Assembly (NCBI RefSeq): GCF_014863545.1
Contig: NZ_CP062260.1
Coordinates: forward strand, 1,674,001 to 1,738,000
Direction of reading: 5' to 3'
DNA length: 64,000 nucleotides
Source of the DNA: Paenibacillus sp. JNUCC32
Lineage (GTDB): Bacteria > Bacillota > Bacilli > Paenibacillales > Paenibacillaceae
Both the position numbers and the translations under genes were made by a program. Below, piece after piece: positions 54,711 through 64,000 of this stretch; the stretch's first letter is position 1, and each line of letters opens with the position of its first letter. The notes below the pieces were generated by a model. That model made no database searches, was not told the origin of the DNA, and saw only the letters and a list, made by a program, of their open reading frames with translations.

Positions 54711-55860
54711 TGAACAACAAAATCATTCAACATGTCAAAGTCCACCTGCCTCATCAAATACTTCCTTCTGCAACGGTTTGGATTTCGAACGGAAAGTTGA
54801 AGAGAATAGAACCAACGCAAGAAATTGAAACAATCGAAGGCGATGCTGAACGGATTGATGGAAACGGAATGTGGCTTATACCGGGGATGATTGATGTTCA
54901 TATCCATGGGGCCAACGGCTATGACATGATGGATGGAACCGAGGACAGCATTCAAGAAGTGTCACGCGCTTGTGCGGCAACCGGCTGCACCTCGTTTCTG
55001 GCAACTTCCGTGAGTTCTACGATAGAGGATCTGTTGAACATGATCCGCAGCGTAAAAGCTGTCATCGGACGAGAACAAGGGGCAAGGATCGCCGGCATTC
55101 ATTTGGAAGGCCCTTATTTGAATCCGAAGCGTAAAGGGATGCAAAACGAGAAATATCTTCGCCACCCGAATCTGGAAGAAATGAAGTTGATTATTCGGGA
55201 AGCGGGCTCGCTGATCAAAATGGTAACGATCGCCCCGGAATTGCCTGGAGGCTTGGAGCTTATATCCTTTCTAAAAGAGCAGGGTGTCGTGATTGCCGTA
55301 GCTCATTCCGATGCTACTTACGAGGAAGCAAAGCTGGCTTTTACAGCCGGAGCGAGTCATGTAACCCATTGCTTTAACGGCATGAGACCGATTCACCATC
55401 GAGATCCCGGACTGATTGTAGCCGCGTTCGAAGAACCGCATGTAAGCCTGCAAGCGATTGTCGATCAAGTCCATCTTCATCGGCCATTGTCAGATTAATG
55501 CATCGTCTCAAAGGGCCGGAAGGCATGGTGCTTATTACGGATGCGCTTCAGGCGATGGGATTAGGTGATGGAAATTATATGTTTGGTGGTCATCACGTCA
55601 CCGTTTCCGAGGGGATTGCCAGGCTTGCGGATGGCACTTTGGCATCGAGTACCGTGACTATGAATGAAGCGTTGCGGCTGACCGAAGCCAACGGCATTTC
55701 GATGGAGGATGCCGTGCGCATGGCTTCAACAACGCCTGCCCATATTCTAGGTTTATCTCGCAAAGGAAAAATCGAGGTTGGATACGATGCGGATCTCGTT
55801 CTGATGGATGAAAGGTATCAAGTGCAGTGGACGATGATTGAGGGTAACATGTACCAATGA
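54710..55860 (+). pseudogene. nagA: N-acetylglucosamine-6-phosphate deacetylase, frameshifted
   Basis: NagA deacetylates GlcNAc-6-P. The first frame (54710-55498) encodes residues 1-262 with metal-binding HxH (His64, His66), HLEGPYLNP, AHSDAT and THCFNGM. It ends prematurely after VHLHRPLSD. The second frame resumes at ~55483 with AIVRLMHRLKGPEG, ITDALQAMGLGDG and the normal C-terminus. Reading HPAIVRLMHRLKGPEG requires one extra base between 55480 and 55484 (CATCGGCC where CATCCGGCC is expected). All catalytic motifs are otherwise intact, so this is either a recent inactivating deletion or a sequencing error. A TAATG at the break could allow reinitiation of the second half. Confidence 0.85.
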
Positions 55861-55907
55861 AGGACACGTAACTTCTTATTCATTCACGCATTATCATACG
55901 ACAGACA

Positions 55908-55955
55908 GGGAGCGCCCCAGGTCAATGGACCTTTTGGGGCACTCCCTTTTTTTGC
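55908..55955. terminator. Terminator between nagA and the convergent phosphoesterase gene
   Basis: GGGAGCGCCCC/GGGGCACTCCC with an inner GGTC/GACC pair, followed by seven Ts on the plus strand. Confidence 0.85.
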
Positions 55956-56010
55956 ATCCAAAACTTTAACAGCCTTTTAGTGCGATATAAATAGATACAG
56001 ACAATTCAGT

Positions 56011-56970
56011 CTAAGTCGATTCGATCTTAAGAGCGCGCCCTTCGGGTATATGCGCAGGCTGATCATGAACGATGCTTCCATCTTCTAGATGAAGCCATGT
56101 TTCAAAGCTCCGCTGGCCTTCCGTTAATTGGATCACCCTTGCTCCAGGTTGAAATGGTCGATCCAGATAAGCATTGCGGGACGTACGACCATAACAAAGA
56201 CGGATTCCATGCAGCGTTCCCCAGAAATCGTTCCCATGGTCATGGCCTACAAAAGTTCCCGCGATATCGCCCATTTCCAGCATGGCCGCAAAAAATCCGG
56301 TATTGATGAGCGGTGCGCAGCAATAGGCGTCTAACTTCTGTCCGTAACAGACCGAGAAATCCCAGATATCATTGTATTCCGGCAGAGGAATATGAAAGAA
56401 GCCGAGTGAAGGGAGGGGCTCACCTCCGTTTCTAGCGGTCAGACGATGAGACGCTTCCGTATACCATGCGATCTGACTTCGGCGAATCCAGTCATAGAAT
56501 CCAACCCGCAGATGCTCAAGCGGTGAGTAGCTCCCCGAATCCAGAAAAAACAAGGCGGCTGCCGGCTGGTGAAGCCCGTCCAGAATTTCAAGCACATAAT
56601 TGCCTACCCCGTGGACATTCGGCGGATCAGGCTGTGCATAACAGTACCGATGTGATAGCTGGAGATAGTGCAGCTGCTCACGAGTCATTTCAGCAGCTTC
56701 GGAATCATGATTGCCGAATACGGCGGCCCATGGAATGTGCATTTCTTCGGGGACCGATACCGCATCTTTAAAAGCTTGAATGGGATTCGGACTTTTATTG
56801 CTTGCAATGACATCCCCGGTATAAATCACCAAATCCGGCTGTTCCTTCTCCAGAATTCTCTTCATCATGGCCTTCATCTGCATTTCTTCCTCATCCGGTT
56901 CACAAAATTCCGTGTCGGTGAACTGTACGATCTTAAACGTGCCATTCGACTTAAAATGCAATGATTTTCT
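56011..56970 (-). CDS. Metallophosphoesterase (Dcr2-like)
   Basis: The ~319-residue enzyme of the calcineurin-like phosphoesterase superfamily has metal-binding motifs FTDTEF (an unusual variant of the first DxH motif), VIYTGDVIAS, VFGNHDSE, FHIPLPEYND and FVGHDHGNDF. The last two are typical of the Dcr2-like group. The protein has no signal peptide or TM segment. ATG 56970 on the minus strand has AAGGGG upstream; a GTG five codons earlier is possible. The substrate is unknown. It faces the nagA locus and is divergent from the ABC transporter operon. Confidence 0.83.
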   Translation of the reverse strand, partial: RKSLHFKSNGTFKIVQFTDTEFCEPDEEEMQMKAMMKRILEKEQPDLVIYTGDVIASNKSPNPIQAFKDAVSVPEEMHIPWAAVFGNHDSEAAEMTREQLHYLQLSHRYCYAQPDPPNVHGVGNYVLEILDGLHQPAAALFFLDSGSYSPLEHLRVGFYDWIRRSQIAWYTEASHRLTARNGGEPLPSLGFFHIPLPEYNDIWDFSVCYGQKLDAYCCAPLINTGFFAAMLEMGDIAGTFVGHDHGNDFWGTLHGIRLCYGRTSRNAYLDRPFQPGARVIQLTEGQRSFETWLHLEDGSIVHDQPAHIPEGRALKIEST

Positions 56971-57208
56971 CATTTGCGCCAACACCCCTTATTCATACCA
57001 TCTGTACGGATCTTCATATGAGCCATGACAGCGATTACGCCCCTAGCATAATGAGTCTGGTTGAAGCTGTCAATTGCCATTTGAAGCCGGGGGAGAAGAA
57101 GTCACCATTGTGGTATCAGAAAGTCATATGGATAGTGGTTGACCGGAAACATCGGTTATAGAATGAGGATGCAAAGGTTTACATGACGTGATAAGAAGGG
57201 GCTGGAAC

Positions 57209-58135
57209 ATGAGGGGTTCGTCTCATTTACGGAAGAGGCTAAAGAAGTATAAGTGGCTGCTGCTAATGACATTGCCGGGGATCGTCTACTTGTTCATCAA
57301 CAACTATGTCCCCATGTACGGCGTGATTCTAGCATTCAAAAACTATAATTATGTCGATGGTATATGGGGAAGTGCGTGGGCAGGGTTCGATAACTTCAAG
57401 TTCTTGTTCAACTCACAGGATGCGTACATCATTACTCGGAATACCTTCCTTTACAATTTCGTTTTTATTGTGCTCAACCTGGTGTTAGCCGTTCTGGTAG
57501 CGCTGCTGATTAATGAAATTAAGGATAAAGCGATCAGCCGGTTCTATCAAAGCACATTCCTGCTGCCGCATATCATTTCGATGGTCGTGGTCGCCTATCT
57601 GGTCTACAGCTTTTTGAACGTGGATAGCGGTCTTGTGAACAGATTATTGATCAATTGGTTTGGTTCTGAGGCGGTATCTTGGTACGGGGAACCGAAGTAT
57701 TGGCCTTACATCCTGGTCATCGTCAATGCATGGAAGAACGTTGGTTATCTATCCATCATCTATTTCGCTTCCATTATCGGAATAGACAAAGAATATTATG
57801 AAGCCGCCACAATTGACGGTGCAACCAAGTGGAAGCAGATGACCCGGATCACCATCCCGCTTATTTTGCCAGTCATCACCACCATGACCCTGCTCGCCGT
57901 CAGCGGCATTCTGCGGTCGGATTTCGGATTGTTCTATCAGGTACCTATGAATACAGGCGCTTTGATCCCGACCACGAACACCATCGATACCTTTGTCTAT
58001 CGTGCCATGATTCAATCTGGAGATATCGGCATGTCGACAGCGGCTGGATTCTATCAATCCGTCGTTTGTTTGGTGCTCATCCTGGTAGCGAATACGGCAG
58101 TAAGGCGCATTAATAAACGCGACGCTTTATTTTAA
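57209..58135 (+). CDS. Carbohydrate ABC transporter permease (LplB-like)
   Basis: The ~308-residue permease has about six TM segments and the EAA loop EYYEAATIDGATKWKQMTRITIPLILPVITTMTLL. The start KKYKWLLLMTLPGIVYLFINNYVPMYGVILAFKNYNY is typical of the LplB/YteP family, which partners with large-size binding proteins for oligosaccharides. ATG 57209 follows AAGGGG; the GTG at 57188 is an in-frame but unlikely start. First gene of a transporter operon (permease, permease, binding protein); no ATPase is encoded, so a shared MsmX-type ATPase is assumed. Confidence 0.92.
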   Translation: MRGSSHLRKRLKKYKWLLLMTLPGIVYLFINNYVPMYGVILAFKNYNYVDGIWGSAWAGFDNFKFLFNSQDAYIITRNTFLYNFVFIVLNLVLAVLVALLINEIKDKAISRFYQSTFLLPHIISMVVVAYLVYSFLNVDSGLVNRLLINWFGSEAVSWYGEPKYWPYILVIVNAWKNVGYLSIIYFASIIGIDKEYYEAATIDGATKWKQMTRITIPLILPVITTMTLLAVSGILRSDFGLFYQVPMNTGALIPTTNTIDTFVYRAMIQSGDIGMSTAAGFYQSVVCLVLILVANTAVRRINKRDALF

Positions 58136-58152
58136 CAGAGAGGGAGGCAGAG

Positions 58153-59055
58153 ATGGTGAAAGTGTTGAGTACGAAAAAATGGATCGGCGCATCATCGATT
58201 CACCTGTTCTTTTGGGCATTTACAGTTGCTTCGTTAATTCCGTTCATCCTGGTCTTTATGGTGTCGATCTCCAGTGAAGATTCCATCCTGCAGAACGGGT
58301 ACTCATTGTTTCCCAGTCAAATCAGCTTTGCGGCCTATCAATTTTTATTCAATGATTTTTCGGAAATAGCGAAAGCTTACGGCGTTACGATTTTGACCAC
58401 GCTGGTTGGAACCGTCGTAAGCCTTTTGATAACAGCGCTTTTTGCTTATCCGTTATCCAGACCCGAGCTGCCGTTTCGCCGTACCATTTCCTTTTATATT
58501 TTTTTCACTATGCTGTTTGGCGGCGGTATGGTACCTTGGTATATCACGTATGTGAATATGTTTGACCTGAAAAATACGATATTCGCCATGATCATTCCCA
58601 ACCTGCTGTTAAGTGCCTTCAATGTCCTGCTCATGCGAAGCTTTTTCGCCTCGACCATCCCGGAATCCGTGGTTGAATCCGCGACGATTGACGGTGCAAG
58701 CGAACTGAAGATTTTCTTTAAAATCGTCGTTCCGCTTTCTTTGCCGATTATGGCCACGATTGGACTGTTTAACACGTTGTCCTATTGGAATGACTGGTAC
58801 AACTGCATGCTGTTTATCGATAAACCCGAGCTGTATAACATCCAATATCTGATGACAAAGACGCTCACGAACATTCAGTATCTTCTAATGAAGTCTAACA
58901 GTTCGGCTCAAGTCGGGGACCTGCTCGCCAAGATGCCAAGGGAAACCGTCCGCATGGCACTTGCCATTGTCGGCATTGCCCCCTTGATGTTCGCCTATCC
59001 GTTCTTCCAGAAGTATTACATCAGCGGGATTACAACCGGTGCCGTGAAAGGTTAG
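58153..59055 (+). CDS. Carbohydrate ABC transporter permease (YtcP/LplC-like)
   Basis: The 300-residue permease has about six TM segments, with EAA loop PESVVESATIDGASELKIFFKIVVPLSLPIMATIGLF. Family-typical segments are FTMLFGGGMVPWYITYVNMFDLKNTIFAMIIPNLL and NDWYNCMLFIDKPELYNIQYLMTKTLTNIQYL. The end is FFQKYYISGITTGAVKG, the usual LplC/YtcP terminus. It starts 17 bases after the first permease stop. GGGAGG precedes the ATG. Confidence 0.92.
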   Translation: MVKVLSTKKWIGASSIHLFFWAFTVASLIPFILVFMVSISSEDSILQNGYSLFPSQISFAAYQFLFNDFSEIAKAYGVTILTTLVGTVVSLLITALFAYPLSRPELPFRRTISFYIFFTMLFGGGMVPWYITYVNMFDLKNTIFAMIIPNLLLSAFNVLLMRSFFASTIPESVVESATIDGASELKIFFKIVVPLSLPIMATIGLFNTLSYWNDWYNCMLFIDKPELYNIQYLMTKTLTNIQYLLMKSNSSAQVGDLLAKMPRETVRMALAIVGIAPLMFAYPFFQKYYISGITTGAVKG

Positions 59056-59159
59056 CAGTCATTTGATCGTTCAATAGAGGAGGTGGGGCAGGTTAGGCGA
59101 TTTGCACTCCATTTCATGCCTTAGATTAAAGTTTATTGTTGAGAGGAGAACTTAGGGAT

Positions 59160-60653
59160 ATGAAAAAAGCGCATTATCTGGTGCTTATGATCATGCTTTG
59201 CGGAATGCTTGCATTAACAGGCTGCAGTAAGGGGGGGACCGAAAATGCTACGGATACAGGGGGGAAACAAGCCCAAACGGAACCCTATAAAATAACGCTC
59301 GTATATCCGGCAACCGCTCCCAAAGACTTGCAGCTTGTTCAGGAAGAAATGAGCAAATATCTGACGGAGAAGATCAATGCGACGATTGAGCTCAAGCCTA
59401 TCGAATGGGCTTCCTGGGATGATAAAACCAATTTAATGAAAATCTCCAATGAGCCTTTTGATTTGATGTTCACAGCCAGCTGGTTCTCATACGCGAAAGA
59501 TGTCGCCAAAGGGCAGTACTTGGACCTCGACGAATTAATGGCCCAACACGGCAAAGATATTCCGGGCATTCTGGGGGAGGATTTTATTAAAGGCTCCAGA
59601 ATCGGCGGCAAGCTGTACGCGCTTCCGACCAAGAAAGAATTCGGACAGGGATTCGGATTCCTTCTCGACAAGAAGCTTGTGGATAAATACAAGTTCGATA
59701 TTAATGGGGTTAAGACCCTGGAAGATATGGAAGCGATGTTCCAAACGATTAAAGACAATGAGCCTGGCGTGATTCCAATTGTTTCAAGCAAGTTTACGAA
59801 TATTTGGGATGCAGCCAATTATGATGGCATCGTTGCCAATCTTTCGATTCCGCGGGGAAGTTCGGAGTTGAAAGCCGTGGATACCCTGGAGGATCCAAAA
59901 TTCATCGAATTCTACAAACGGATGCATCAGTGGAATCAGAACGGTTGGTTTGATAAGGATATCCTGACATCAGACGCGGATCAGGGCATGAATATGATTA
60001 AGGCGGGCAAAGCCTTTGCGGTTGCCCAATCCTTAAAGCCGGGGAAAGACAAGGAAATGAGCATAACATCGGGTGTAGAAGTTGTGCAGGTAGAGACGGC
60101 GGAGCCGTTTACGACGACAGGTGACGCGCAGGGGGCGATGCTCGGAATTTCGCGAACCTCTAAGGATCCTGCAAGAGCCATGATGTTCCTTAATCTGCTG
60201 TACAGTGATCCTAAGCTGCTCAATATGCTGTACTGGGGGATCGAAGGCAAACATTATGTGAAGAAATCGGATAACGTGATCGATTATCCTGAAGGCGTGA
60301 ACGCGGACACGCAAGGCTATCCTAATCCGGGAGGCTGGATGTTCGGGAACCAGTTCAATTCTTATTTATGGGTAAATGAAGATCCGAATAAATGGGAAGA
60401 GTTCAAGAAGTTTAATGAACGAGCGGAGCATTCTATCGCGCTTGGCTTTGCCTTTGATCAAGAACCGGTTAAATCGGAGATGGCCTCCATAGCGAATGTC
60501 GAGAAAGAGTTCGGGGCTACTTTAAAATCGGGAGCCGTTGATCCGGAGAAAATTATTGCTAAATGGAAAGAAAAACGGAAATCTGCCGGCTTTGACAAGG
60601 TTAAAGCTGAGGTTGAAAAGCAGCTGGCCGCATGGGCAGAAACTCAGAAATAA
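59160..60653 (+). CDS. Carbohydrate ABC transporter substrate-binding lipoprotein (LplA-like)
   Basis: The ~497-residue lipoprotein has a signal peptide and lipobox (MLALTGCS). The mature protein matches the large LplA/YtcQ-type binding proteins: ITLVYPATAPKDLQLVQEEMSKYLTEKINATIELKPIEWASWDDKTNLMKISNEPFDLMFTASW, and the C-terminal YPNPGGWMFGNQFNSYLWVNEDPNKWEEFKKFNERAEHS. ATG 59160 follows AGGGAT weakly; GAGAGGAG is further upstream. It is the third gene of the operon and is followed by a hairpin, then by a YesM/YesN pair. Confidence 0.92.
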   Translation: MKKAHYLVLMIMLCGMLALTGCSKGGTENATDTGGKQAQTEPYKITLVYPATAPKDLQLVQEEMSKYLTEKINATIELKPIEWASWDDKTNLMKISNEPFDLMFTASWFSYAKDVAKGQYLDLDELMAQHGKDIPGILGEDFIKGSRIGGKLYALPTKKEFGQGFGFLLDKKLVDKYKFDINGVKTLEDMEAMFQTIKDNEPGVIPIVSSKFTNIWDAANYDGIVANLSIPRGSSELKAVDTLEDPKFIEFYKRMHQWNQNGWFDKDILTSDADQGMNMIKAGKAFAVAQSLKPGKDKEMSITSGVEVVQVETAEPFTTTGDAQGAMLGISRTSKDPARAMMFLNLLYSDPKLLNMLYWGIEGKHYVKKSDNVIDYPEGVNADTQGYPNPGGWMFGNQFNSYLWVNEDPNKWEEFKKFNERAEHSIALGFAFDQEPVKSEMASIANVEKEFGATLKSGAVDPEKIIAKWKEKRKSAGFDKVKAEVEKQLAAWAETQK

Positions 60654-60660
60654 CGAAGCT

Positions 60661-60725
60661 AAGGGAATAGGGGGATTCCGAATCGGGACTATCGTTGTAT
60701 GTCCTATAAGGGATTCCCTTTTTTC
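60661..60725 (+). terminator. Terminator between binding-protein and yesM-type genes
   Basis: Outer arms AAGGGAAT and ATTCCCTT enclose GGGAC/GTCC pairs and are followed by Ts. Moderately imperfect, so partial read-through into the kinase gene is possible. Confidence 0.6.
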
Positions 60726-60817
60726 CTGTATGTGACTATACTCAGAGTGTAGATGGCCTGCTATACTGCAGAAGCACATTCTGCCAACCTTTCCATGGAG
60801 CCGAGGTAGTGTATGCT

Positions 60818-62563
60818 ATGTTGAATATTAAAGACTCGCTTCGCTTTAAGCTAATCATCGGTTTCGTTACGATCGCGGTTCCTCTTGTTGCCTTGCTTCT
60901 CTACAACAACTACTATGCATCCAATACGATCAGGGAGCAGGTGGCGGACTCGAATAAAAATTCGATGATTCTTTATTCGCATCAGATCGAGGCGGCCCTG
61001 AACAAGGAAACGAATTTTTTGTACAACATTGCTGTTGAAGATCCTAATATTGCCGCACTCTCACAGCTTCTCAATGATCCTGACGAGTACTTTCTTGCCA
61101 AGGCCAGAATTTTGAATACGCTTACGCGTTATCATCGTTTTGACAACAGCGTCGATCTTCAATTTATCTACTCCGTGCAGAAGCAGGATTTATTCAGTAC
61201 ACCGATCAAGACCCAATCTTACGATGAGTTGTTGTCCATCAAAACGACCATTGAACAGCTGGTCAAGGAGGTTGGACCGGACAGCGCCTATTTCCGCGAA
61301 TGGAAGGCGATTGAGTACAGCCAGCATAAATACGCATTGATCAGACTGGTGGATACGGGAGATGATTTTTACCTCGGGGCGTTTGTGGAACTGGAGAACC
61401 TGATGATTCCGCTGGACTTGATTCATCTGGAATATGGCTTTGCCAGCTTTGTGAATGAGCAGGGTGAATTGATTACCAATACGTCGGCTATCGGAACGAA
61501 CCGCCTGAATACCGCTCTTGCCTCTGAATCCAACGAAGTCTATCAAATCGTAAAGAAGGATGATCAAAAATATATCGTAGTCATGAATCAAATTCAGGGC
61601 ACGGATGTCATACTCAGCGCTTTTGTACCCGAGTCCCAAATGCTGAAGAATCTGTATCACTTTCGTCGAGGGATTATCATCATATCCATCGTGGCATTCA
61701 TCATTCTGATTATCTATTTGGTTTATCTCAATGAGATCATCCTGAAGCCCATGAACAATCTTGTCCGCGGGATGCGCAGGATCAAGCACGGGGACTGGGA
61801 CACGCGGCTTCATGCGTCTAAAGCGAAGGAATTCACCATGATCAACGAAACATTCAACAGCATGGCCTCCGAGATTCATGAGCTGAAGATCAGCGTTTAC
61901 GAGGAACAGATCAAGGCGCATAAGGCCGAACTTAAGCATTTACAGCTCCAAATCAATCCCCATTTTTTATTGAACTCCATCAATATCGTCTACAATTTGG
62001 CTGAAATCAAGAATTATAGCGTGATCCAGCTCATGTGCATGAACCTCGTCAAGTACTTCCGTTTTACAACGAAGACGAATCAAATCGCGGTAACGATTGC
62101 TGAAGAAATGGAGCATATGGAGAGTTATATCAAAATCCAGCAGGTCCGTTTTCCAGAGCGAGTCACCTATGAAATCGACATTTCGGAGGGGGCAGACCAA
62201 GCGGCAATTCCGCCGCTCTTAATTCAGCCGTTTATTGAAAATGCAATCAAATACGGATTTGATTTCATGGATCATCCTTTTCATATTGCCATACATATCA
62301 GCCTTCCTATCCATGATCAATTGGAGATCGTGATTTCCGATAACGGGAGCGGCTTCTCCCGGGAAGTGCTGGAGAAATTACAATCGGGCGGTTTCATGGA
62401 GAATCAGACAGGGGAGCATTTAGGAATCACCAATGTACAATACCGTCTTAGGCATATCTTTGGACATATGGCTCGCCTGGAGTTTGACAATGCTCCGAAT
62501 TCAGGCGCCAGAATAAGAATTGTACTTCCTTTCCGAACGGTAGAGCAGTTTACTTCATATTGA
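60818..62563 (+). CDS. YesM-type sensor histidine kinase (second system)
   Basis: The ~581-residue kinase has an N-terminal TM (FKLIIGFVTIAVPLVALLLYNNYY) and an extracytoplasmic sensor. A second TM is formed by GIIIISIVAFIILIIYLVYL. The HAMP (PMNNLVRGMRRIKHGDWDTRLHASKAKEFTMINETFNSMASEI), the phosphoacceptor block LKHLQLQINPHFLLNSINIVYNL, the N box LLIQPFIENAIKYG and the ATP lid LGITNVQYRLRHIFG follow in order. ATG 60818 lies downstream of GAGGTAG. It is followed 22 bases later by its response regulator. It probably senses the ligand of the adjacent LplABC-type importer. Confidence 0.92.
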   Translation: MLNIKDSLRFKLIIGFVTIAVPLVALLLYNNYYASNTIREQVADSNKNSMILYSHQIEAALNKETNFLYNIAVEDPNIAALSQLLNDPDEYFLAKARILNTLTRYHRFDNSVDLQFIYSVQKQDLFSTPIKTQSYDELLSIKTTIEQLVKEVGPDSAYFREWKAIEYSQHKYALIRLVDTGDDFYLGAFVELENLMIPLDLIHLEYGFASFVNEQGELITNTSAIGTNRLNTALASESNEVYQIVKKDDQKYIVVMNQIQGTDVILSAFVPESQMLKNLYHFRRGIIIISIVAFIILIIYLVYLNEIILKPMNNLVRGMRRIKHGDWDTRLHASKAKEFTMINETFNSMASEIHELKISVYEEQIKAHKAELKHLQLQINPHFLLNSINIVYNLAEIKNYSVIQLMCMNLVKYFRFTTKTNQIAVTIAEEMEHMESYIKIQQVRFPERVTYEIDISEGADQAAIPPLLIQPFIENAIKYGFDFMDHPFHIAIHISLPIHDQLEIVISDNGSGFSREVLEKLQSGGFMENQTGEHLGITNVQYRLRHIFGHMARLEFDNAPNSGARIRIVLPFRTVEQFTSY

Positions 62564-62585
62564 TGATCTGTATGGGGGTAGTCGC

Positions 62586-64000
62586 ATGTATAAGGCGCTT
62601 ATAGTAGATGATGAGATCTATGCAGTAATGGGAATTAAGAGCGGCGTGAATTGGCAGGAACTGCAGGTATCTGAAGTGTATGAGGCTTATAATATGCGCG
62701 ATGCATTACAGGTTTTTGAACGCACACCGATTGATATTATGATTTGCGATATCGAAATGCCCAAAGGGACAGGAATCGAGCTGCTCGAGCGGGTGAATGA
62801 TATTTCTCCCGATACAGAGACCATTTTTCTAACCGCCCACTCCGCATTTGACTTCATGAAGAGAGCAATTCAGCTGGATGGCTTCGATTATTTGTTAAAA
62901 CCGATCGAATTTGATGTGCTTCAGGCAACCATAGCCAAAGCGCTGCATTCGATTAAACAGGAGCGGGAGCTCCGTCATATGCGAGAGCATTACAAACCGT
63001 ATTATGAGCTGTGGCAGAAGAAAAAAAGCCTGATCACGGATAAGTTTTGGAATGATGTATTTTCGGGAAGGATCGTCTGCACCCCAGCTAATGTTACGGA
63101 TGTTCTTGAGGAGCATGAGCTTAGCGGATTGCAAGAGGCTGTATTCATGCCTGTTCTGGTGAGCGTGGAATCGTGGCTTCGCGAGCTCAGCACAAAGGAT
63201 GAAGAAATTATGGAATATGCTATCCGCAAAGGCGCATCCGAAATGCTGCTGCCCGCCGGCCATGGAGAGGTCATTCAGACCAAGCAGGGGGTGAACGTCG
63301 TCCTTATTGCTGGAGAAGAGGGGGCGGAGGGAGAAGCCGCACATGAACTGAACTTGCGCTGTGAAAAATACATTCAGGACTGTTATACCTACTTTGGCTG
63401 TAACATTTCCTGTTATATCGGCAATCGGTCCACTTTGTATGAAATTGCCGATACGTACAGGCAGCTGCTGGAGATGGAATACAACAATCTGAATAAATCC
63501 AACCAAGTGTACAGGCTGGCTTCACTAGGCACCCAATCCATGAAGACGATGATTCCGCGAATATCCACCTGGACCCTCCTTATGGAGCATGGCCAACTCG
63601 AAGAAATGCAGCGAGAGATACATGGACGCATGGAAGAGCTGAGCCGATACCCGCAGCTTTCGGTTAGTGAGCTTGAAGGCTTCCGGCAAGAATTTATGCA
63701 AATGGTGCATTATATTCTTCATAAAAATGGACTGTCCGCGTTGGAGTTGTTTCAGGATCAGGCAGGAATTCATCTGTATGCTCAACCGCGAAATATTGAA
63801 CAATTGAAAGCAACGGTTCTCCAAGTCGTTCAGGTCATTCATGATCAGCTCCATCCAAGCTGCTCCGTGATTCAACGCATACAATCCTATATTAAGGAAC
63901 ATTTGCACGAATCGATCACAAGAGAACAGCTTGCCGGCTTCGTACATCTCAATCCAGCTTATCTGTCCCGTCTATTCAAACGCGAGGTGGGCGAATCGAT
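62586..64000 (+). CDS. YesN-type response regulator, 3' end outside window
   Basis: The open frame continues to the end of the window; about 471 residues are visible. The receiver domain begins MYKALIVDDEIYAVMG, with Asp55 in IMICDIEMPKGTGIELL and the switch Lys in YLLKPIEFDVL. A long central part follows. The AraC-type helix-turn-helix begins near the end (IKEHLHESITREQLAGFVHLNPAYLSRLFKREVGES) and is cut. The ATG lies after GGGGGTAG. This is the partner of the kinase encoded immediately upstream, with a 22-base gap. Confidence 0.9.
   Translation, partial: MYKALIVDDEIYAVMGIKSGVNWQELQVSEVYEAYNMRDALQVFERTPIDIMICDIEMPKGTGIELLERVNDISPDTETIFLTAHSAFDFMKRAIQLDGFDYLLKPIEFDVLQATIAKALHSIKQERELRHMREHYKPYYELWQKKKSLITDKFWNDVFSGRIVCTPANVTDVLEEHELSGLQEAVFMPVLVSVESWLRELSTKDEEIMEYAIRKGASEMLLPAGHGEVIQTKQGVNVVLIAGEEGAEGEAAHELNLRCEKYIQDCYTYFGCNISCYIGNRSTLYEIADTYRQLLEMEYNNLNKSNQVYRLASLGTQSMKTMIPRISTWTLLMEHGQLEEMQREIHGRMEELSRYPQLSVSELEGFRQEFMQMVHYILHKNGLSALELFQDQAGIHLYAQPRNIEQLKATVLQVVQVIHDQLHPSCSVIQRIQSYIKEHLHESITREQLAGFVHLNPAYLSRLFKREVGES

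Noticed and set aside
55470..55500. Programmed ribosomal frameshift in nagA
   Set aside because: No slippery heptamer or downstream stimulatory structure at the break, and nagA homologues need no recoding; a deletion or sequencing error is simpler.
1..64000. tRNA, rRNA, prophage or integrase genes
   Set aside because: None could be recognised anywhere in the window on either strand.

Overview
The window looks like a chromosomal segment of a Paenibacillus-type Firmicute. The evidence is strong AGGAGG-type ribosome binding sites with frequent GTG/TTG starts, a moderate GC content, YesM/YesN two-component pairs next to LplB/YtcP- and MalFG-type sugar ABC transporters, a copper-amine-oxidase-like stalk protein, a putative FIMAH-like C-terminus, CcpA-type cre sites and an adenine riboswitch. 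No rRNA, tRNA, phage or IS element is visible. The species assignment is inference from gene content only.

Layout. 0-4.5 kb: the end of a PKD-domain surface protein, a chloramphenicol acetyltransferase gene with a classical leader-peptide/hairpin attenuator, a Cys-rich four-helix-bundle protein, then a 1.35-kb non-coding array of nested repeats. 4.5-10.4 kb: two MFS exporters, an aminotransferase, an AraC regulator, a VOC protein, and an adenine-riboswitch-controlled pbuE. 10.4-14.1 kb: a mannan/cellobiose module (LacI regulator, 2-epimerase, secreted GH5 mannanase) with divergent promoters that each carry a LacI-like operator. 14.5-19.2 kb: a five-gene MarR-arylsulfotransferase-SsuABC-like operon. 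19.2-33.1 kb: housekeeping and accessory genes (XRE-cupin/LysE pair, ldh, thioredoxin-like, MocR, arylamine N-acetyltransferase, csaA, a TolB-like propeller, a divergent HPr kinase paralogue, YgjP-like metalloprotease, Asp/Glu racemase, discoidin-like protein, sulfatase, GNAT).

33.3-46 kb is a carbohydrate-uptake region. A lone binding-protein gene heads a YesM/YesN pair. A complete ABC operon (binding protein, two permeases) follows, continuing into a D-2-hydroxyacid dehydrogenase and a DapA-type aldolase. A GntR regulator fused to a cytoplasmic binding-protein-like domain comes next. Both binding-protein promoters carry similar direct repeats spaced 20 bp, which suggests that the same response regulator drives both. 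46-53.7 kb: a large secreted beta-propeller, two unknown small proteins, a ROK regulator with a maltose-O-acetyltransferase-like gene and an alpha/alpha-toroid protein, and a GlcG/HbpS protein. 53.9-55.9 kb: a DeoR regulator and a nagA interrupted by a one-base frameshift. 56-64 kb: a Dcr2-like phosphoesterase and a second ABC importer followed by its own YesM/YesN pair; the last regulator runs off the window.

The common theme is uptake and catabolism of plant and microbial polysaccharide fragments under local sensors (YesMN, LacI, GntR, ROK, DeoR) and probably catabolite control. Side themes are scavenging of sulfated or sulfonated aromatics and detoxification (CAT, NAT, exporters).
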